From Manduca sexta (taxonomy: Eukaryota; Arthropoda; Insecta; Lepidoptera; Sphingidae): a DNA stretch of 64,000 bases. Location of the stretch: the NCBI RefSeq assembly GCF_014839805.1, contig NC_051118.1, forward strand, positions 8,114,391 to 8,178,390, read 5' to 3'. The notes below the pieces were generated by a model. That model ran no database searches, was not told where the DNA came from, and worked only from the letters and a program-made list of their open reading frames with translations. This document shows, in pieces, positions 19,722 through 31,890 of this stretch. The number at the start of each line of letters is the position of its first letter. The stretch's first letter is position 1. Made by a program: the position numbers and the translations under genes.

Positions 19722-19965
19722 GCTGATTCGCCGCGGGAAAGAATTTCCGGGATAAAAGTCCCGCTATATATCCCGGGATAAATTGCTTATGTCCATCCCA
19801 AAAAAAAAAAAAAAAACTACTGTTTGTCCAAATAAAGAAATAAGAAATAAAAGAAAAAAAAAATCTCAAACTATCTCTATATCAAATTTTAATGAATCCA
19901 TTCGGTAGTTTTTGAGTTTATCCCGTTCAGACAGACGCGACGGGGCACTTCGTTTTATACGTAAG
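19722..19965 (-). mobile_element. HEL-3 copy, degenerate, with an A-rich insertion
   Basis: gataaaagtcccgctatata and ggtagtttttgagtttatcc are HEL-3 words. Between them, 19799-19862 is an A-run, a short unique word and another A-run, possibly a small retroposed sequence. Confidence 0.5.
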
Positions 19966-19972
19966 GAGTTAA

Positions 19973-20151
19973 GGGCCCTTATTCTGTATGATAGTGTAAA
20001 CGCGTAACGCGGCCGTGTCATGTTATCTTCGAGAAATGTGCGTGAAATGGTATTCTGTAAGCCAAATTTCTATAGTCCTAAACATGACGCGTTGTGTTAC
20101 GTGCTTGTTACACACTGTCAAAATAACGTGCGGGATAAAGAATAAGGCCCC
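19973..20151 (-). mobile_element. TIR-2 copy, intact 179 bp
   Basis: The ends gggcccttattct and aataaggcccc are inverted; the interior matches 17290-17468 on the opposite strand. Confidence 0.75.
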
Positions 20152-20449
20152 AGGTTTCAACAAACATTCAAGGTAACACTGGCAGCCTATTTTATATTTT
20201 CCAGCAAATTTAACAATAAAACAATATATGTGTTACATGCGTTGAAATCCATTAAAGATTTGCGCCATTGTTGCAACACAAAAGCTTTTTGATAAAGTCT
20301 TGAAATGAGTTTTGTGGTGAATAAAAGCTTTTGACCACGCAATCCTCATATTCATATTTTCTTCATATAAATTCTAGTAAGTTCATATTAGAATTAATTT
20401 ATTGTTTTATCGCTTTACTTCAATGGTGACTTGTGTAACTATAACAGCG
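20152..20449. other. Unassigned DNA
   Basis: No shared repeat or gene recognised. Confidence 0.35.
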
Positions 20450-20830
20450 AGCGATTTTTGGGGTTCCCTACCTCAAAAGGAAAAACGGAATCCTTATAGG
20501 ATCATTTGTCTGTCCGTTCGTCCGTCTGTCAAGACCCTTTTTCTCAGGAACGCGTGGAGGTATTAAGCTGAAATTTATATAAAATACTCAGGTCTACTGT
20601 GCCTTGGATCTGTGAAAAAATCAAACTTCTAAGTCAACGCAATCAAAACAGCCGTTTATGTCGCAAATTTTCGAAACTCGCAAGGGAATCGAAACCTACA
20701 GGGTACTTCCCGTGAACTCAGAAGTTTTAAATTTGGTACGAAGCAACATCTTATAGTACAGATAAAGGAAAAATTGCGAAAACCAACAAGTTACAATTGT
20801 ATGTAGACGTCGCACAGACGATCTCAACTT
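20450..20830 (+). repeat. REP-5, widespread lepidopteran-type repeat
   Basis: Contains ggggttccctacctcaaaag, ctcaggaacgcgtggaggta and cctacagggtacttcccgtg. I recognise these phrases from abundant lepidopteran repeats; the class is uncertain and it is single-copy in this window. Confidence 0.6.
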
Positions 20831-21089
20831 AAAGAGAACCATTGTACTATGGTAAATTTATACTCAGATTATAATGCTAGATGTAAGTGTCTTGGCCAAG
20901 TGTTATAAACTTTCATTAAATTTATAAATAAACTGACTGATGATATTGCTAAAGCCTCATTTAACTGGAACAATTTTCTTGCACGTGATCTTTGAAAGGA
21001 CAAAATTCTCCACATTTGTTATGACTAGCCGATTCTCGCTCGCGCTAACAAGAAATACTCACCTGGTCTAAAAAATAATGGTGTACGCT

Positions 21090-21312
21090 GCTGGTGGAAG
21101 GATATAGTTTATATCCGCCCAGATAGCAACCACCGTACACGAGATTTTAAAACTCGCCATAGTGGCCCACGTAAGTGTCGCGTTCCGGATCAGCCTGTGT
21201 ATTTCCGTTAACAACAGGCCGGCATGATTGTGTCGATTGCTGTGGGGTAAACTCCCGTCAGTCGACACTATATTGGATACCACTCTAATTGCCAGGAGCA
21301 GTAGGTTCACTT
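21090..21312 (-). repeat. REP-1 copy
   Basis: gataccactctaattgcca, cccgtcagtcgacacta and gcccagatagcaaccaccgt show the family with moderate divergence. Confidence 0.7.
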
Positions 21313-21831
21313 TACATGTATACAAAAAAAAAAACAGATTTAAAAAATACGTTTGCTTCTAAGTGGTTTAATGCAATAATGTAACGATTATTGCAAACAT
21401 TATTGGTCAGTCATGAGCGTTCAAGCATCCGTTTCATAGCAGTGTTTCTCAGCAATAAATTGACAACGTCTACGGATTGCCTTATTTACATTCTGTAAAA
21501 CGTCCAACGCAAAATACGTATTGAAGTTTACATTCAAATATTTTCTGATGTTATGTCCGATGTGGAAGCGACGGTTTCATTGTTGGTGCAAATGATCGAT
21601 GTCGGTATTCAGAATTGTAGAAGCGTCTCGAATAAGTTGAAATATATTACGGCTTATATTTTTTATGGAATGGAAAATTTTCAATGCACCTTGGTAAGTA
21701 AAACTCACTCGAATAAACACTGTTCTTTTTAATTTTATGGCAGAAATTGCGTAAATAATATATATGCAATATGTTATAAGGAAAATAAGCATTGATATAA
21801 AACTATTTTTCCCGTTTTTATTGCATTTTTT
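21313..21831. other. Unassigned DNA
   Basis: No exon or shared repeat recognised. Confidence 0.4.
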
Positions 21832-22150
21832 TTATTATAATTTTCTCCCGACGTGATCTGACTGAACTCAGGTACCTGAATTGTAGACACTGAGCTCATT
21901 CTGCGTAGATCGGACCAACAATTAATTGTTTCGCTGTGACGTAAGTGTAAAACTTATGGGTTCTTTGTTATCTGATTTATATAAATAAATAATAAAATTT
22001 ATTTTCGGACGTCCAACACCTCAGCCCCCCCCCCCCCCCTTCGATGACCACCAAGGCGGCATATTCGCAACGTCAGTAGAAAAATAAAGTCTGTGATAAA
22101 ATCTGAAAAATAGTTTTATTATGACTAAAATTCGCGTAAACATAAGAAAT
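21832..22150 (+). mobile_element. TIR-1 copy
   Basis: The left arm is truncated at attttctcccgacg, the centre is gagctcattctgcgtagatc, and the right arm is attcgcgtaaacataagaaat-like. Includes a 16-base C run at 22026-22041. Confidence 0.65.
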
Positions 22151-22837
22151 TATTATAAATATTAATTATAGTAATATTTTTGGCTACTAAAACATGTAAC
22201 CAAAACAGATGTTCACCGCTATCTTTTTCCGGGTGTAAATCGATGGGAACCCGGATAAACCCGTTATGTGCTTAAACATTTATTATATCACTAAATTTAT
22301 TCAGGGTGCCGTTATGAGTTTGTGAAATAAAGATTTATTACATCGTTTTTGTGAAGAAAGCTATATGAGGTTAAATAGGATTTGTAGATAATAATAGGGT
22401 TTCCTATGTTTGAATTTGTACTTTATTTTATATGTAATAGAAAATAATGTTAAAAAAATCTTTTGTAAAAACTATTTTTGATATTAGAAATGTTGTGAGC
22501 AACAGTGAGGGTCATAGGGGTAACGTGCTATCTCTTTCTCTCGCACGCAGCAGTATGGCCAGTGACACAGTGACGTCACAGTTTGCTTTTATTATTATAT
22601 GAGAATTCTTCCTTCTTCCGAATTTAAAAGCTATATAACTTATTTATTATCACGTGGATATTGAAAATTATTTTCCCTTATATTTTGGATGACATACCTT
22701 TTTTATAAAAGTATTAAGACACCCAATCGACTACTCTATTATGAGCTTTTCTAATATGTAATAACAGGTCGTGTATCGGTTTAATGTAGTCTATTTGTGC
22801 CATTACAGAACAATGTAAAATCAACGTAAACTTCTAA
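22151..22837. other. Unassigned DNA
   Basis: Part of 22490-22600 (gtgacgtcacagtttg, taacgtgctatctctttctc) loosely resembles 395-470, but the copies are too diverged to define a family. Confidence 0.35.
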
Positions 22838-23000
22838 ATATTTTAGTTTTCTCCCAACGTTTCGAAGACTTTGCAGCCTTCGTGGTCACGGGGGGGGGGA
22901 CTCCGTCTGTCCTATCGTCGTTATATTAAAACCGCGATAAAATCCAAATAAAAGTTTAATTTTAATGTTTAACATTCGCGTAAACATAAATCGTTAAGCT
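22838..23000 (+). mobile_element. TIR-1 copy, internally deleted
   Basis: The left-arm inner half (tagttttctcccaacgtttc) and the right arm (aaccgcgataaaatccaaat, ttaacattcgcgtaaacat) are joined across a short centre with a G run. Confidence 0.65.
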
Positions 23001-23624
23001 ATGCTTAGTTAAAACACAATTCGATCAGGTGTCAATCAAATCCCGCCATCTTGCCTCTAATAAGGTTTAAACTAGGAAACTGGTGATGTTTTTGACAACT
23101 ATTTAAGCAGTTCTTAACCACCACGCTAAAACAAGTTTATAAGTAACTTATAGTGTCTAATAACGCTTTATAATTCGAGGTTACTCAATATTCGCACTTA
23201 TGAAACTTAGCAATAATGATTAAAAAAGTAATCTTCAACATTCTAGTAGGTTCCATTAAAGAAATTAACCAAACCCATTATAACATTTATAATACTATCA
23301 AATGCCCTTTAGACCCTTTAGGGGTTACACCGAAATAGCTTGGTTTCGGCGAATCATTTCCTTCCCTTGAACTTTTACCCGCTGCACCCTCCACTAATAT
23401 AACGACCTATAATTGACAGCCGATGGATCTTTAGATAGATATTCTTTATTAACCACCGACGTAGAAAGGGGTGTTATAAGTTTAACGTGTTTATCTTTGT
23501 ATCTATGGTATCGTAGTTCCCGAATGGACCGATTTTGATGCGATTTATATCTGTTTGGAAGCTGGTGTGATTTTAATGGTTTATAATTATTAACTAATTA
23601 ATATATTAAACGTATGTAGTAAGA
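23001..23624. other. Unassigned DNA
   Basis: No shared repeat. The segment near 23440-23560 has a weak likeness to Helitron-type repeats. Confidence 0.35.
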
Positions 23625-23862
23625 CGCCAACACAATAAATAATATCAACCCTGTATTATACTGTACCACTGTTGGGCACGGGCCTTCTTTACCACTGACA
23701 AGGATTAGGCCTTAGTCCACCACGCTGGCCTAGTGCGGATTGGTAGACTTCACACACCCTCGAAATTCATATAGAGAACTTCTTAGGTATGTAGGTTTCC
23801 TCATGATGTTTCCCTTTACAGTTAAAGCAAGCGATAATTCACAATAATTCGCCAACACAATA
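23625..23862 (-). mobile_element. SINE-A copy, 5' truncated
   Basis: The body 23638-23849 lacks the tRNA-like head. The target duplication CGCCAACACAATA occurs at 23625-23637 and 23850-23862, showing that truncation happened at insertion. Confidence 0.8.
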
Positions 23863-24225
23863 GTAAGTTAAATTTGATATAATCAGATAAAACGCAATAA
23901 TTCACAATGATTAGTGGCACATTATTATCTCCGTCCAATACTGCCTTCTTTATAATGTCGTTTGACAATTTTTGCGTAGAAGGGGAATACTGGTGTTATA
24001 AAATGAAGATGGTTTTGAGAGTGGCGACGATACGTGTGACATCAATAATTATAGTTACAATATCAATATTGGTTTCTCAATACACAGGCTCTGCCTAATT
24101 TGAGAACCTGTGGCAATTTTTTTCTGTACCTTTCTTATATTTAAATAAAGATTTTTATTTTCATTTTCATCTACCTACACTATCTTATATAATTTTAACA
24201 TTTAGGTGCCCATTGTAACTTGATT

Positions 24226-24350
24226 TTTCAGATGACCTACACGTCAGTTCTCCCCGTGACCATAAAAGTTGCAAAGGTTTTCAAACGTCTGGAGAAAATT
24301 ATAAAATTAAAACCGCGATAAAATCCAATAAATAGTTTTATTTCAATGTT
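24226..24350 (+). mobile_element. TIR-1 right-end fragment
   Basis: cccgtgaccataaaagttgc, cgtctggagaaaattata and accgcgataaaatccaataa match the right half. Confidence 0.6.
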
Positions 24351-24361
24351 GTATTTCCTTC

Positions 24362-24614
24362 AAAACTAATATATAAGAAGAACACAGATAAGAAATCACC
24401 TTTTATCCTTACATGTTTTAAACCGAAATCCCAAGCCGCTGTTTTGTCTATCTGAACGTGATAAACTCAAAAACTGTTTAACAGATATTGATCAAATTTG
24501 GTATGATGATAGTTTATGACCCTGAGGGTATATGCAAATTTTATCCCGATAAAATATAGTGGCACCTTTATCCAGAAAAACTCTCACGTGGGCGAAGCCG
24601 TGAGCAAAAGCTAG
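24362..24614 (+). mobile_element. HEL-3 copy
   Basis: Ends ggcgaagccgtgagcaaaag then CTAG|T; the interior has gtgataaactcaaaaactg. Confidence 0.6.
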
Positions 24615-25123
24615 TACTGTATTAGACAAAACTACTGCCTAGCTCTATTATTAAAACCTCGCAACTCCTTACAAGAAATTGTACAAAGTAAGATGCTTGT
24701 AAGCACTCGCTTAATGTTGCACAATGCGAACTGATTGCGGCAACCTTACAACGTGGAGAGATTCAGTTTTAACTCGCTAACTTCGCCACGTGGTCTGGCA
24801 TGAGTGTTGAAATATTCTAGAACTACTCCAAATTATTGAAGTGAAATAGTTTTGAAGTGGTGGGCCCACGAATAAAAAACACAATATCTGTCAAGACCAG
24901 GGCTCTTCAATTTTTTGTCAATCGGGTCAAATGGACGCTTCAGTCATTCTGACGGGCCATCAGCACTTCGTGATTTAATTAATTTCAATACTTGTCCAAT
25001 CAAATCCAATATTAAGAGTATTTGACGATTTAGTGGCTACGCAAGCGCTTACCTACGTTCTTTCCTACAGAAATTATTAACTAGAGTATTCCTAAACACT
25101 CTTGCATCCAAAGGCTGTCGTAC
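24615..25123. other. Mostly unassigned; possible hAT-like end at 24899
   Basis: cagggctcttcaattttttg at 24899-24918 resembles a hAT terminal repeat, but no matching second end was found. Confidence 0.3.
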
Positions 25124-25456
25124 CAAGTCAAATATCAGTCGTGTATTATATACTGTCCCACTGCTGAGCACGGGCCTCCTCTACTACTGAGAGGAATTAG
25201 GCCTTAGTCCACCACGCTGGCCCAGTGCGGATTGGTAGACTTCACACACCTTCAACATTCCTATAGAGAACTTCTCGGATGTGCAGGTTTCGTCACGATG
25301 TTTTCCTTCACCGTTAAAGCGAACGATAATTCATAAAGAATAAACACATGATTTTAGAAAAGTCAGAGGTATGTGCCCTTGGGATTTGAACCTGCAGACA
25401 TTCGTATAGGCAGTCCGTTCCACACCCAACTAGGCTATCGCCGCTTTCAAGTCAAA
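25124..25456 (-). mobile_element. SINE-A copy, full length
   Basis: The body is 25133-25447 with a 9-base target duplication, CAAGTCAAA, on both sides (25124-25132, 25448-25456). Confidence 0.8.
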
Positions 25457-26061
25457 ACAACCTTTCAATTTCATCTACATATTCTGATCCATTTTATTCT
25501 AAGGTCCCACGGGCTGACACTCGATTTGATCCGAGAATGTCGGCTGTCTATTCGTATCTCTTTAAATTTCTTTGGCTATAGCATAAAATGTAAGGGTGCG
25601 GTACATGGCGATAGATTGAGACAACGTTTTAGTCATTTCTATTAATTTTAGGCCGATCGCATTTTTCGTTCCCTTTTGCATGTAATTGATTCATATGGCC
25701 GACTTTTTATGCCTTTTCGCGTCAAATTGATTCGTATGTAGTCGTAGATTTGTGCTAGATACTGCCCAACGCTTGATATAAGTGTTATAGGAGCTTGTCG
25801 ACAGCGTGGCTGTAACTGCGTTGGCACGTATTACGTGATTACCATTTTTTTCTTGAGTACGAGTATTTTTACGCGTGTAATTCTGTCATGGATAACATTT
25901 TTGTTGAGTTTTTTAATGAGAAAACATAAATTGAAAATCTTACCCAGACTTACTGTACATTCCGTGTTCTAGATTAACTTATACTTTTTGTCCCGGCACT
26001 TTGTACTGTGTGTTTCCCAAATACTAAATATATGAATGAATATTTATTCATTTATTTACTA
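25457..26061. other. Unassigned DNA
   Basis: No exon or shared repeat recognised. Confidence 0.4.
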
Positions 26062-26718
26062 CTAGCTTTTGCTCGCGGCTCCGCCCGCGTTATAAAGTTT
26101 TTCAGGCTAAAGTTTCCCATTATAAAAGTAATAGTTTCCCGGGAGCCTATGTTCTTCCCAGGGTTTCAATCTATCTCCATACCAAATTTCATCTTAATAC
26201 GTTGGGTAGTTTTTGAGTTTAACACGTTCAGGCAGACAAATTCAGCGGGGGACTTTGTTTTATAATAATTTTTTGTATAACTTTTTAAGAGGAACAATCC
26301 CGTCATACATCATTGTTGCATAACTTTAACCGTTTACGCAGCGCACGCAACAGAAGCTCTCAAAAATATTATATTTTCCCCGTTTTTGCAACATATTGAA
26401 ACTGTTACTGCTCTGCTCCTATTGGTCATAGCGTGATGATATAGCCTATAGATATAGCCTATAGCACTCCAGGAACAAAGGGCTATCCAACATAAAAATA
26501 TTTTATCAGTTCGAACCGATAGTTTCTGAGATTAGCCATTACTGAACTGCTCCTATTGGGTATAGCGTGATGATATATAGCTTATAGCACTCCAGAAACA
26601 AAGGGCTATCCAACACAAAAAGAGTTTTTCAGTTTGAACCAGTAGTTCCTGAGATTAGAGCGTTCAAACAAACAAACAAACAAACTCTTCAGCTTTATAT
26701 AATAGTATAGAGTATAGA
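26062..26718 (-). mobile_element. HEL-3 copy, long form with internal duplication
   Basis: Minus strand: A|TCTATACTCTATACTATTAT to gcgggcggagccgcgagcaa, aagCTAG, T. About 125 bases containing gctcctattgg and cactccag.aacaaagggc occur twice (about 26405-26540 and 26541-26665). Confidence 0.65.
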
Positions 26719-26969
26719 TGTCGCAGTAGTCAAAGTTGCGTTAATGATGAAATGTGTATTCGTCTGCCAAGTTTGAATTTCCCGCCCTCTAAATTCGCCG
26801 CCCGGGGCACGGGCCCTGGCTTGCCCCTCCCCTAGATCCGGGGCTGACTGAGAATGTTATAAACGTAAGAGTAGACAAATATAATGAGAAAGCTTCGAAC
26901 TGCTATGCTATCGGGAGCTACACGTGTTATTGTGAGTCAACCATAAAAGATAGACATATGCTGTCGTGG

Positions 26970-27379
26970 GATATTTTTTATATAATTTTAAGGCGAACAT
27001 TTCCGTCATACATGATTTCTGTGTAGCTTTAACCATTAAGGTTGTACACGCGGCGGAAGCTTAAAAAATGGAGTAACTTCTCCCGTTTTCCCAACATTTC
27101 CCTTCACTGCTCTGCTCCTATTAATTGTAGCGTGATGAAAAGTATACTATAACCAGCACAGGAGTATGACAAATAATTGTACCAAGTTTCGTTAAAATCT
27201 GTCGAGTAGTTTTTGTTTTTATAACGGTTATACAGACAGACAGACAGACAGACAGACAAAAATTTTACTAATTGCATTTTTGGCATCAGTATCGATCCCT
27301 AATCACCCCCTGATAGTTATTTTGGAAATATATTTCATGTACAGAATTGACCTCTCTACAGATTTATTATAAGTATAGA
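26970..27379 (-). mobile_element. HEL-5 copy with (CAGA)n
   Basis: On the plus strand it carries aatcaccccctgatagttat, catgtacagaattgacctct and a tail ttataagtataga, which I recognise as a common arthropod Helitron-type 5' end. The 3' end is not resolved. (CAGA)n lies at 27235-27257. Confidence 0.5.
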
Positions 27380-27789
27380 AGAAGATTTGGGAAACACACA
27401 GAACAATTACAACGAATATACATAAAAAATTAACAAAATCCAGCGAAGTTTCTACCAAAAGCTATTAAATACTAGAATAAAGTGAACAGAAAAATATACT
27501 ACTGAATACAAGATACTATAAGTTACAATAATTTAGTAATAAAGTATTTTTCGCGGGCTAAAAGCTATTCCTGTCTAAAACCAAACACAACTCCAATTCG
27601 AAAATGTTTTTTAAGAAATATGGTTACGAAATATTCTGTTTCTTTTTATTTTTTGTCTGAATACATTCGTTGTCGTTAGTAATACATATATACGAGTGTA
27701 ATCAAGATATAAAAACAAAACAAAAAACATACAGAAAAACAGATGAGATCGAAAATTTCGTAAAAACCCCTTCATAAATTTATTTTCAA

Positions 27790-28090
27790 CTAGCTACCCG
27801 CCCCGGCTTCGCACGGGTGCAATGCTGATACTAAATACACTACAGAAAAACTGTGAACGTTGTATATAAAAACATAGCGGCCCGCTCTAGCTTCGCATGG
27901 GTATAACATAACAAAATAACAGTATTTGTCCACTATTCAATGGATGTTATTATACGTATAAATCTTCCTCTTGAATCACTCTATGTATTAAAAAAAAACG
28001 CATCAAAATCCGTTGCGTAGTTTTAAAGATTTAAGCATACAAAGGGACACAGGGACAGAGAAAGCGACTTTGTTTTATTCTATGTAGTGA
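27790..28090 (-). mobile_element. HEL-2 copy, 301 bp
   Basis: Minus strand: A|TCACTACATAGAATAAAACA to ggggcgggtagCTAG|T; nearly identical to the copies at 15253 and 56297. Confidence 0.75.
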
Positions 28091-28329
28091 TAATTTCTTG
28101 AACGTTCGTAAAAAATCAAACCAAAAACGCAGCGTCAAAATGCCTCCATATAACAGACCCTTACCCGTACCCATATTAAATCGACAAGGTGTTAACGTGT
28201 CAAAGGTCGGGTATTGCATCCCGTTGAATTGAAATCGTTTATTGCTTTTCTGTTTATGGGTTTTTTTACTTCTCAAGTTTACGACCCGTTCCGGTTAGAG
28301 GGGATAGTTTGATTTGTTTGCTTGCAAAG

Positions 28330-28535
28330 CCTCGATGGCATTGTATTTGCATAGTATGCTTACTGCCCTGAAGTCTTGGGCTCGAATCCCGAGTCTAACA
28401 ATAATATAATTTTTTTTTGTTTGGTTAGCCCGGAGTCGGAATTTTATGACAGATATGACGATAGGCACCCTATCACATCATGTGACGGAAAATAGTTAAA
28501 TTGGGTGACGTTGTAATGCCTCTTAGTCTAGGAGA
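28330..28535 (+). mobile_element. SINE-B copy, diverged
   Basis: gggctcgaatcccgagtct (box B), gcccggagtcggaattttat and cctatcacatcatgtgacgg lie in order. Confidence 0.65.
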
Positions 28536-29048
28536 AATTGTGCCCAAGAAACTTCCAGGAGTGGACCGGTAGTACCTTCGATGAACACCCGTTCCGCCTG
28601 GCCAATAACAAGGATACTACAAGAAGCTGACGGCCAACTATCAAAAATAAAGAAGCACGAAGAAGCATTGAAGAAGAAAAAGTTGCGCCTCGGCTTATAC
28701 TTTAATCGCAAAGGCATGATTGTTTTTTTTTAATTTTGTTCATACCCTAGCTTGAACCAGTGTTCATTCTGCAGATTAATTATTTTAAATTAAGAACACA
28801 ATAACTGATCCACTAATATTGGCCAAACGTTCACTTCATCCAACAGTCCATTTTAAGTCCAACTGTTGGGTTTAATAAAGTTAGCGGAGGGTGTAAAACA
28901 AAAGAAACCGAGTTACATCTACGATATAAGAATGTAGAACACTCAAATGGAACTGGGAACTTTGTTTCAAACATAGATGTGGGAATTATGGAGAAGGTAA
29001 ATAAAATGGTAAGTGTATACTAATTTCTAATGTGTACGCGAAAGTCAA
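28536..29048. other. Unassigned DNA
   Basis: 28536-28720 is somewhat GC-rich with gaagaagcattgaagaagaa, but no convincing exon was found. Confidence 0.35.
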
Positions 29049-29345
29049 GCCGCGATAGCCTAGTTGGTTGTGGGACGGACTGTCGAGACGAATGTCCGCA
29101 GGTTCAAATCCCAAAGGCACACACCTCTGACATTTTTTTAAATTATGTGTGTATTCTTTGTGAATAATCGGTTACTTTAACGGTGAAGGAAAAGATCGTG
29201 AGGAAACCTGCACACCTGAGCAGTTCTCTATAGAAATTTCGAAGGTTTTGAAGTCTACCTTTTCGCACTAGGCCAGCGTGGTGGACTAACGCCTAATGCC
29301 CGTGCTCAGCAATGGGACAGTATATAATACAGGGCTGATATTATA
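29049..29345 (+). mobile_element. SINE-A copy
   Basis: Head gccgcgatagcctagttggt, box B caggttcaaatcccaa, tail cagggctgatattatatatt. Confidence 0.8.
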
Positions 29346-29352
29346 TATTATT

Positions 29353-29432
29353 ATATTTACGCGAATGTTAGGCATTGAAATAAGATTATTTTGCGTTTTT
29401 TTTTATTTTCACCCGACGTTTCGTAGACTGCA
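29353..29432 (+). mobile_element. TIR-1 left-arm fragment
   Basis: ttacgcgaatgttaggcatt and ttttcacccgacgtttcg directly follow the SINE-A copy. Confidence 0.55.
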
Positions 29433-29715
29433 GGTTTAAAGGCTTAAGGCTGGATGGGAAGGATACATTATTTCAATTATCATACTACTTTGACAGGATA
29501 TATTTGACTGAGATTGGGTTCCCGACAATTCGCCGGTTAGTCGTATGAATTTGGGTTTCAAGCATGTTTAGGGATGTTAGATGTCGATTTAGATTAAATT
29601 TTCCACTGACCGCATGTTTAATATCAACATCCTCTGGGGGGTTCATATCGAAAATAGTTTTATAAAAACTTACACAATATTTAAAACAATGTTCAAAATT
29701 CACAAACAAGTGACT

Positions 29716-29866
29716 GTATAATACGGGCTCAGCAAGCACCCCACTTCACTTGATAGTAAGTGGATTAGAGTCCAGAGACGAGAGATGATTACCCCTTGCC
29801 AGTCGATACAATTATGCCGGCTGACTGATTCCGGAACGCGATGTATTTTCGTGGCCTCTATGTTTT
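29716..29866 (+). repeat. REP-1 copy, partial
   Basis: gatagtaagtggattagagt, gagagatgattaccccttgc and acaattatgccggctg. Confidence 0.6.
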
Positions 29867-30359
29867 ACACCTTATGTATATTGGTCGATCCGGGCTGATA
29901 AATATCCCACCATCAACAAAACAGGTTTTTTTAGGTACGAAGACAGACTACCATAATTTCAGTGTCTCTCAAGGGACGCAAAATTCACTAGTCGAAGAAA
30001 ACATACTTTTGGATGTTTGTGGACATACAGATCCATACTCTTTAGTTTCATAATTTGTGTATAGCACACAAATTAATAATAATATTTTCAACTCCTCCCT
30101 ATCTTTGTATTTGGTATAATTATTAATTCTTTTGTCTCACACTCTCTGCTAACTTTATTAATATAAGTTCCAAAGGTAGGAGAGCTGGTGAGCGGAAACA
30201 GAAGGCAATATTAGATCAGACATCAGGCTCCATAGAATATTATGTAATATTTTTATGGTATATGCTTTAATTGTACAAACTGTGGAGAAGTAAATAAATA
30301 AAATTATATGCAAAATATAACGATTGATATAAAATCGAGCGCTACGATTTGTCCTTCTT

Positions 30360-30855
30360 TAAACGAGGTTTAAAAAGAGTGCATCACCTCCCGGTAGGCA
30401 AGGATTTGGCTGTGTCTCTAGCTTTGCTTTAGTCCAGAGGTTCCCAAACTTTTTTTCTCATAGACCTCTTTCAAAATGTTGCTGGTTTCGGTGGACTTTT
30501 TTTTAGGTTTCCCAAAGAAAGTTTTTTACAACTACCGCCGAGCCATCGCGGGATTTAAATGGGGTCACCATGCCTCTTACGATCCCTTTCAACATTACCT
30601 GCCTACACTGATAGGTAAAGTCAAGCTAACATTTTAGTTCTTTACTATCAAACTAGATAAATTTTCATGAACACCCGCTTACAAATTGAAGACCCCCATG
30701 TTTGTTCACGCCAACGTAGACCCCGTCAAGTCTCCCGTGGACCTTTGGGAGTCCATCTGGACCATTTTGTGAACCTTTAATCCATGGGCAGCAGATGCTG
30801 CTTAGCATCAAGCAGGCCGCTTGCTCGTTTACCCACTAAGGCAATAAAAATAGCT
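30360..30855 (+). repeat. REP-6 copy split by a hAT-like insertion
   Basis: The left part is 30360-30434 (cgaggtttaaaaagagtgc); the right part is 30783-30855 (gccgcttgctcgtttaccca, ending in aaggcaataaaaa). Compare the continuous copy at 612-757. Confidence 0.6.
30435..30774. mobile_element. hAT-like non-autonomous element
   Basis: Starts cagaggttcccaaacttttt, a classic hAT-type end. An 8-base flanking repeat, ctttagtc at 30427-30434 and ctttaatc at 30775-30782 (one mismatch), fits a hAT target duplication. The right end is a partly decayed mirror (ccattttgtgaac). Confidence 0.6.
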
Positions 30856-31054
30856 TTACCCAGTCCAAACATTAGTACCTCCTGCACCAAGCCCCGCACC
30901 CATTTTCGCCGCACATTTCATTGTGATCGACCCGCGCCATTGTCTGTTGAAATCGTTTTCCCGACCAGCTGTAATTGCGGCTCTGTCTTTAGTCATTTGT
31001 TTTCAATTAGCTGCTAATCTTGGTTGTTATGAATTGGTACTGGATTCTAGAAGG

Positions 31055-31416
31055 AAAATTAGGTATAATAATAATAATAATAATAATAATACCAGCCCTG
31101 TATTATATACTTGCCCACTGCTGAGCACGGGCCTCCTCTACTACTGAGAGGGATTAGGCCTTAGTCCGCCACGCTGGCCTAGTGCGGGTTGGTAGACTTC
31201 ACACACCTTCGAAATTCCTATAGAGAACTTCTCGGATGTGCAGGTTTCCTCACGATGTTTTCCTTCACCGTTAAAGCGAACGATAAATTCACAAAGAATA
31301 CACACATGATTTTTTTAGAAAAGTCAGAGGTGTGTGCCCTTGGGATTTGAACCTGCGGACATTCGTCTCGGCAGTCCGTTCCACACCCAACTAGGCTATC
31401 GCCGCTTTTTGGTATA
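31055..31416 (-). mobile_element. SINE-A copy with (AAT)n tail
   Basis: Tail at the left with about ten aat units (31060-31090), head at the right ending ctaggctatcgccgc. Flanking ggtataat on both sides suggests a short target duplication. Confidence 0.8.
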
Positions 31417-31659
31417 ATATACTATGTCCATATAACTTTTTGTATATTTGTAGACTGTAAGTACTGCTAAAGGACGTAAAAATAAGCTGTAGATTTTTCT
31501 TTTTCGCTTCTAAATCGTAAGTGATTGCTGTCGGGTTTCACAATAGTAAATATATTTAGGAAATAGAGATATACTTGCGTTTCTTCTTCATTTATCATTC
31601 TGGAATGAATTCGTAAATTTTTAAGTAAGGCTATGGCCAATGATCATCAAACAAGCAAG

Positions 31660-31890
31660 CCAAGCAGCAGTGTATAGTCACTGTTGTGTTACGGTTTGAA
31701 GGACAGTGTAGCCAGTGTAACTACTGAACATAATAAGACTTAACATCTCATGTCTCAGGATGGCGAGCGCAGTGGAATAACAAATACTTTGTAATTCAAG
31801 GAGTTGGTGTTTCTACTGTTTATGGGCGGTCGTATCGCTTATCATCAGGCGAACGGCAAGCTCGTTTCATCATTCAATGCAATAAAAAAT
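31660..31890 (+). repeat. REP-2 copy
   Basis: agcagcagtgtatagtcact, gacttaacatctcatgtctc, tactgtttatgggcggtcgt and the terminal gcaataaaaaat. Confidence 0.75.

Noticed and set aside
24899..25010. Complete hAT MITE starting cagggctcttcaat
   Set aside because: No matching second end or 8-bp flanking repeat was found.
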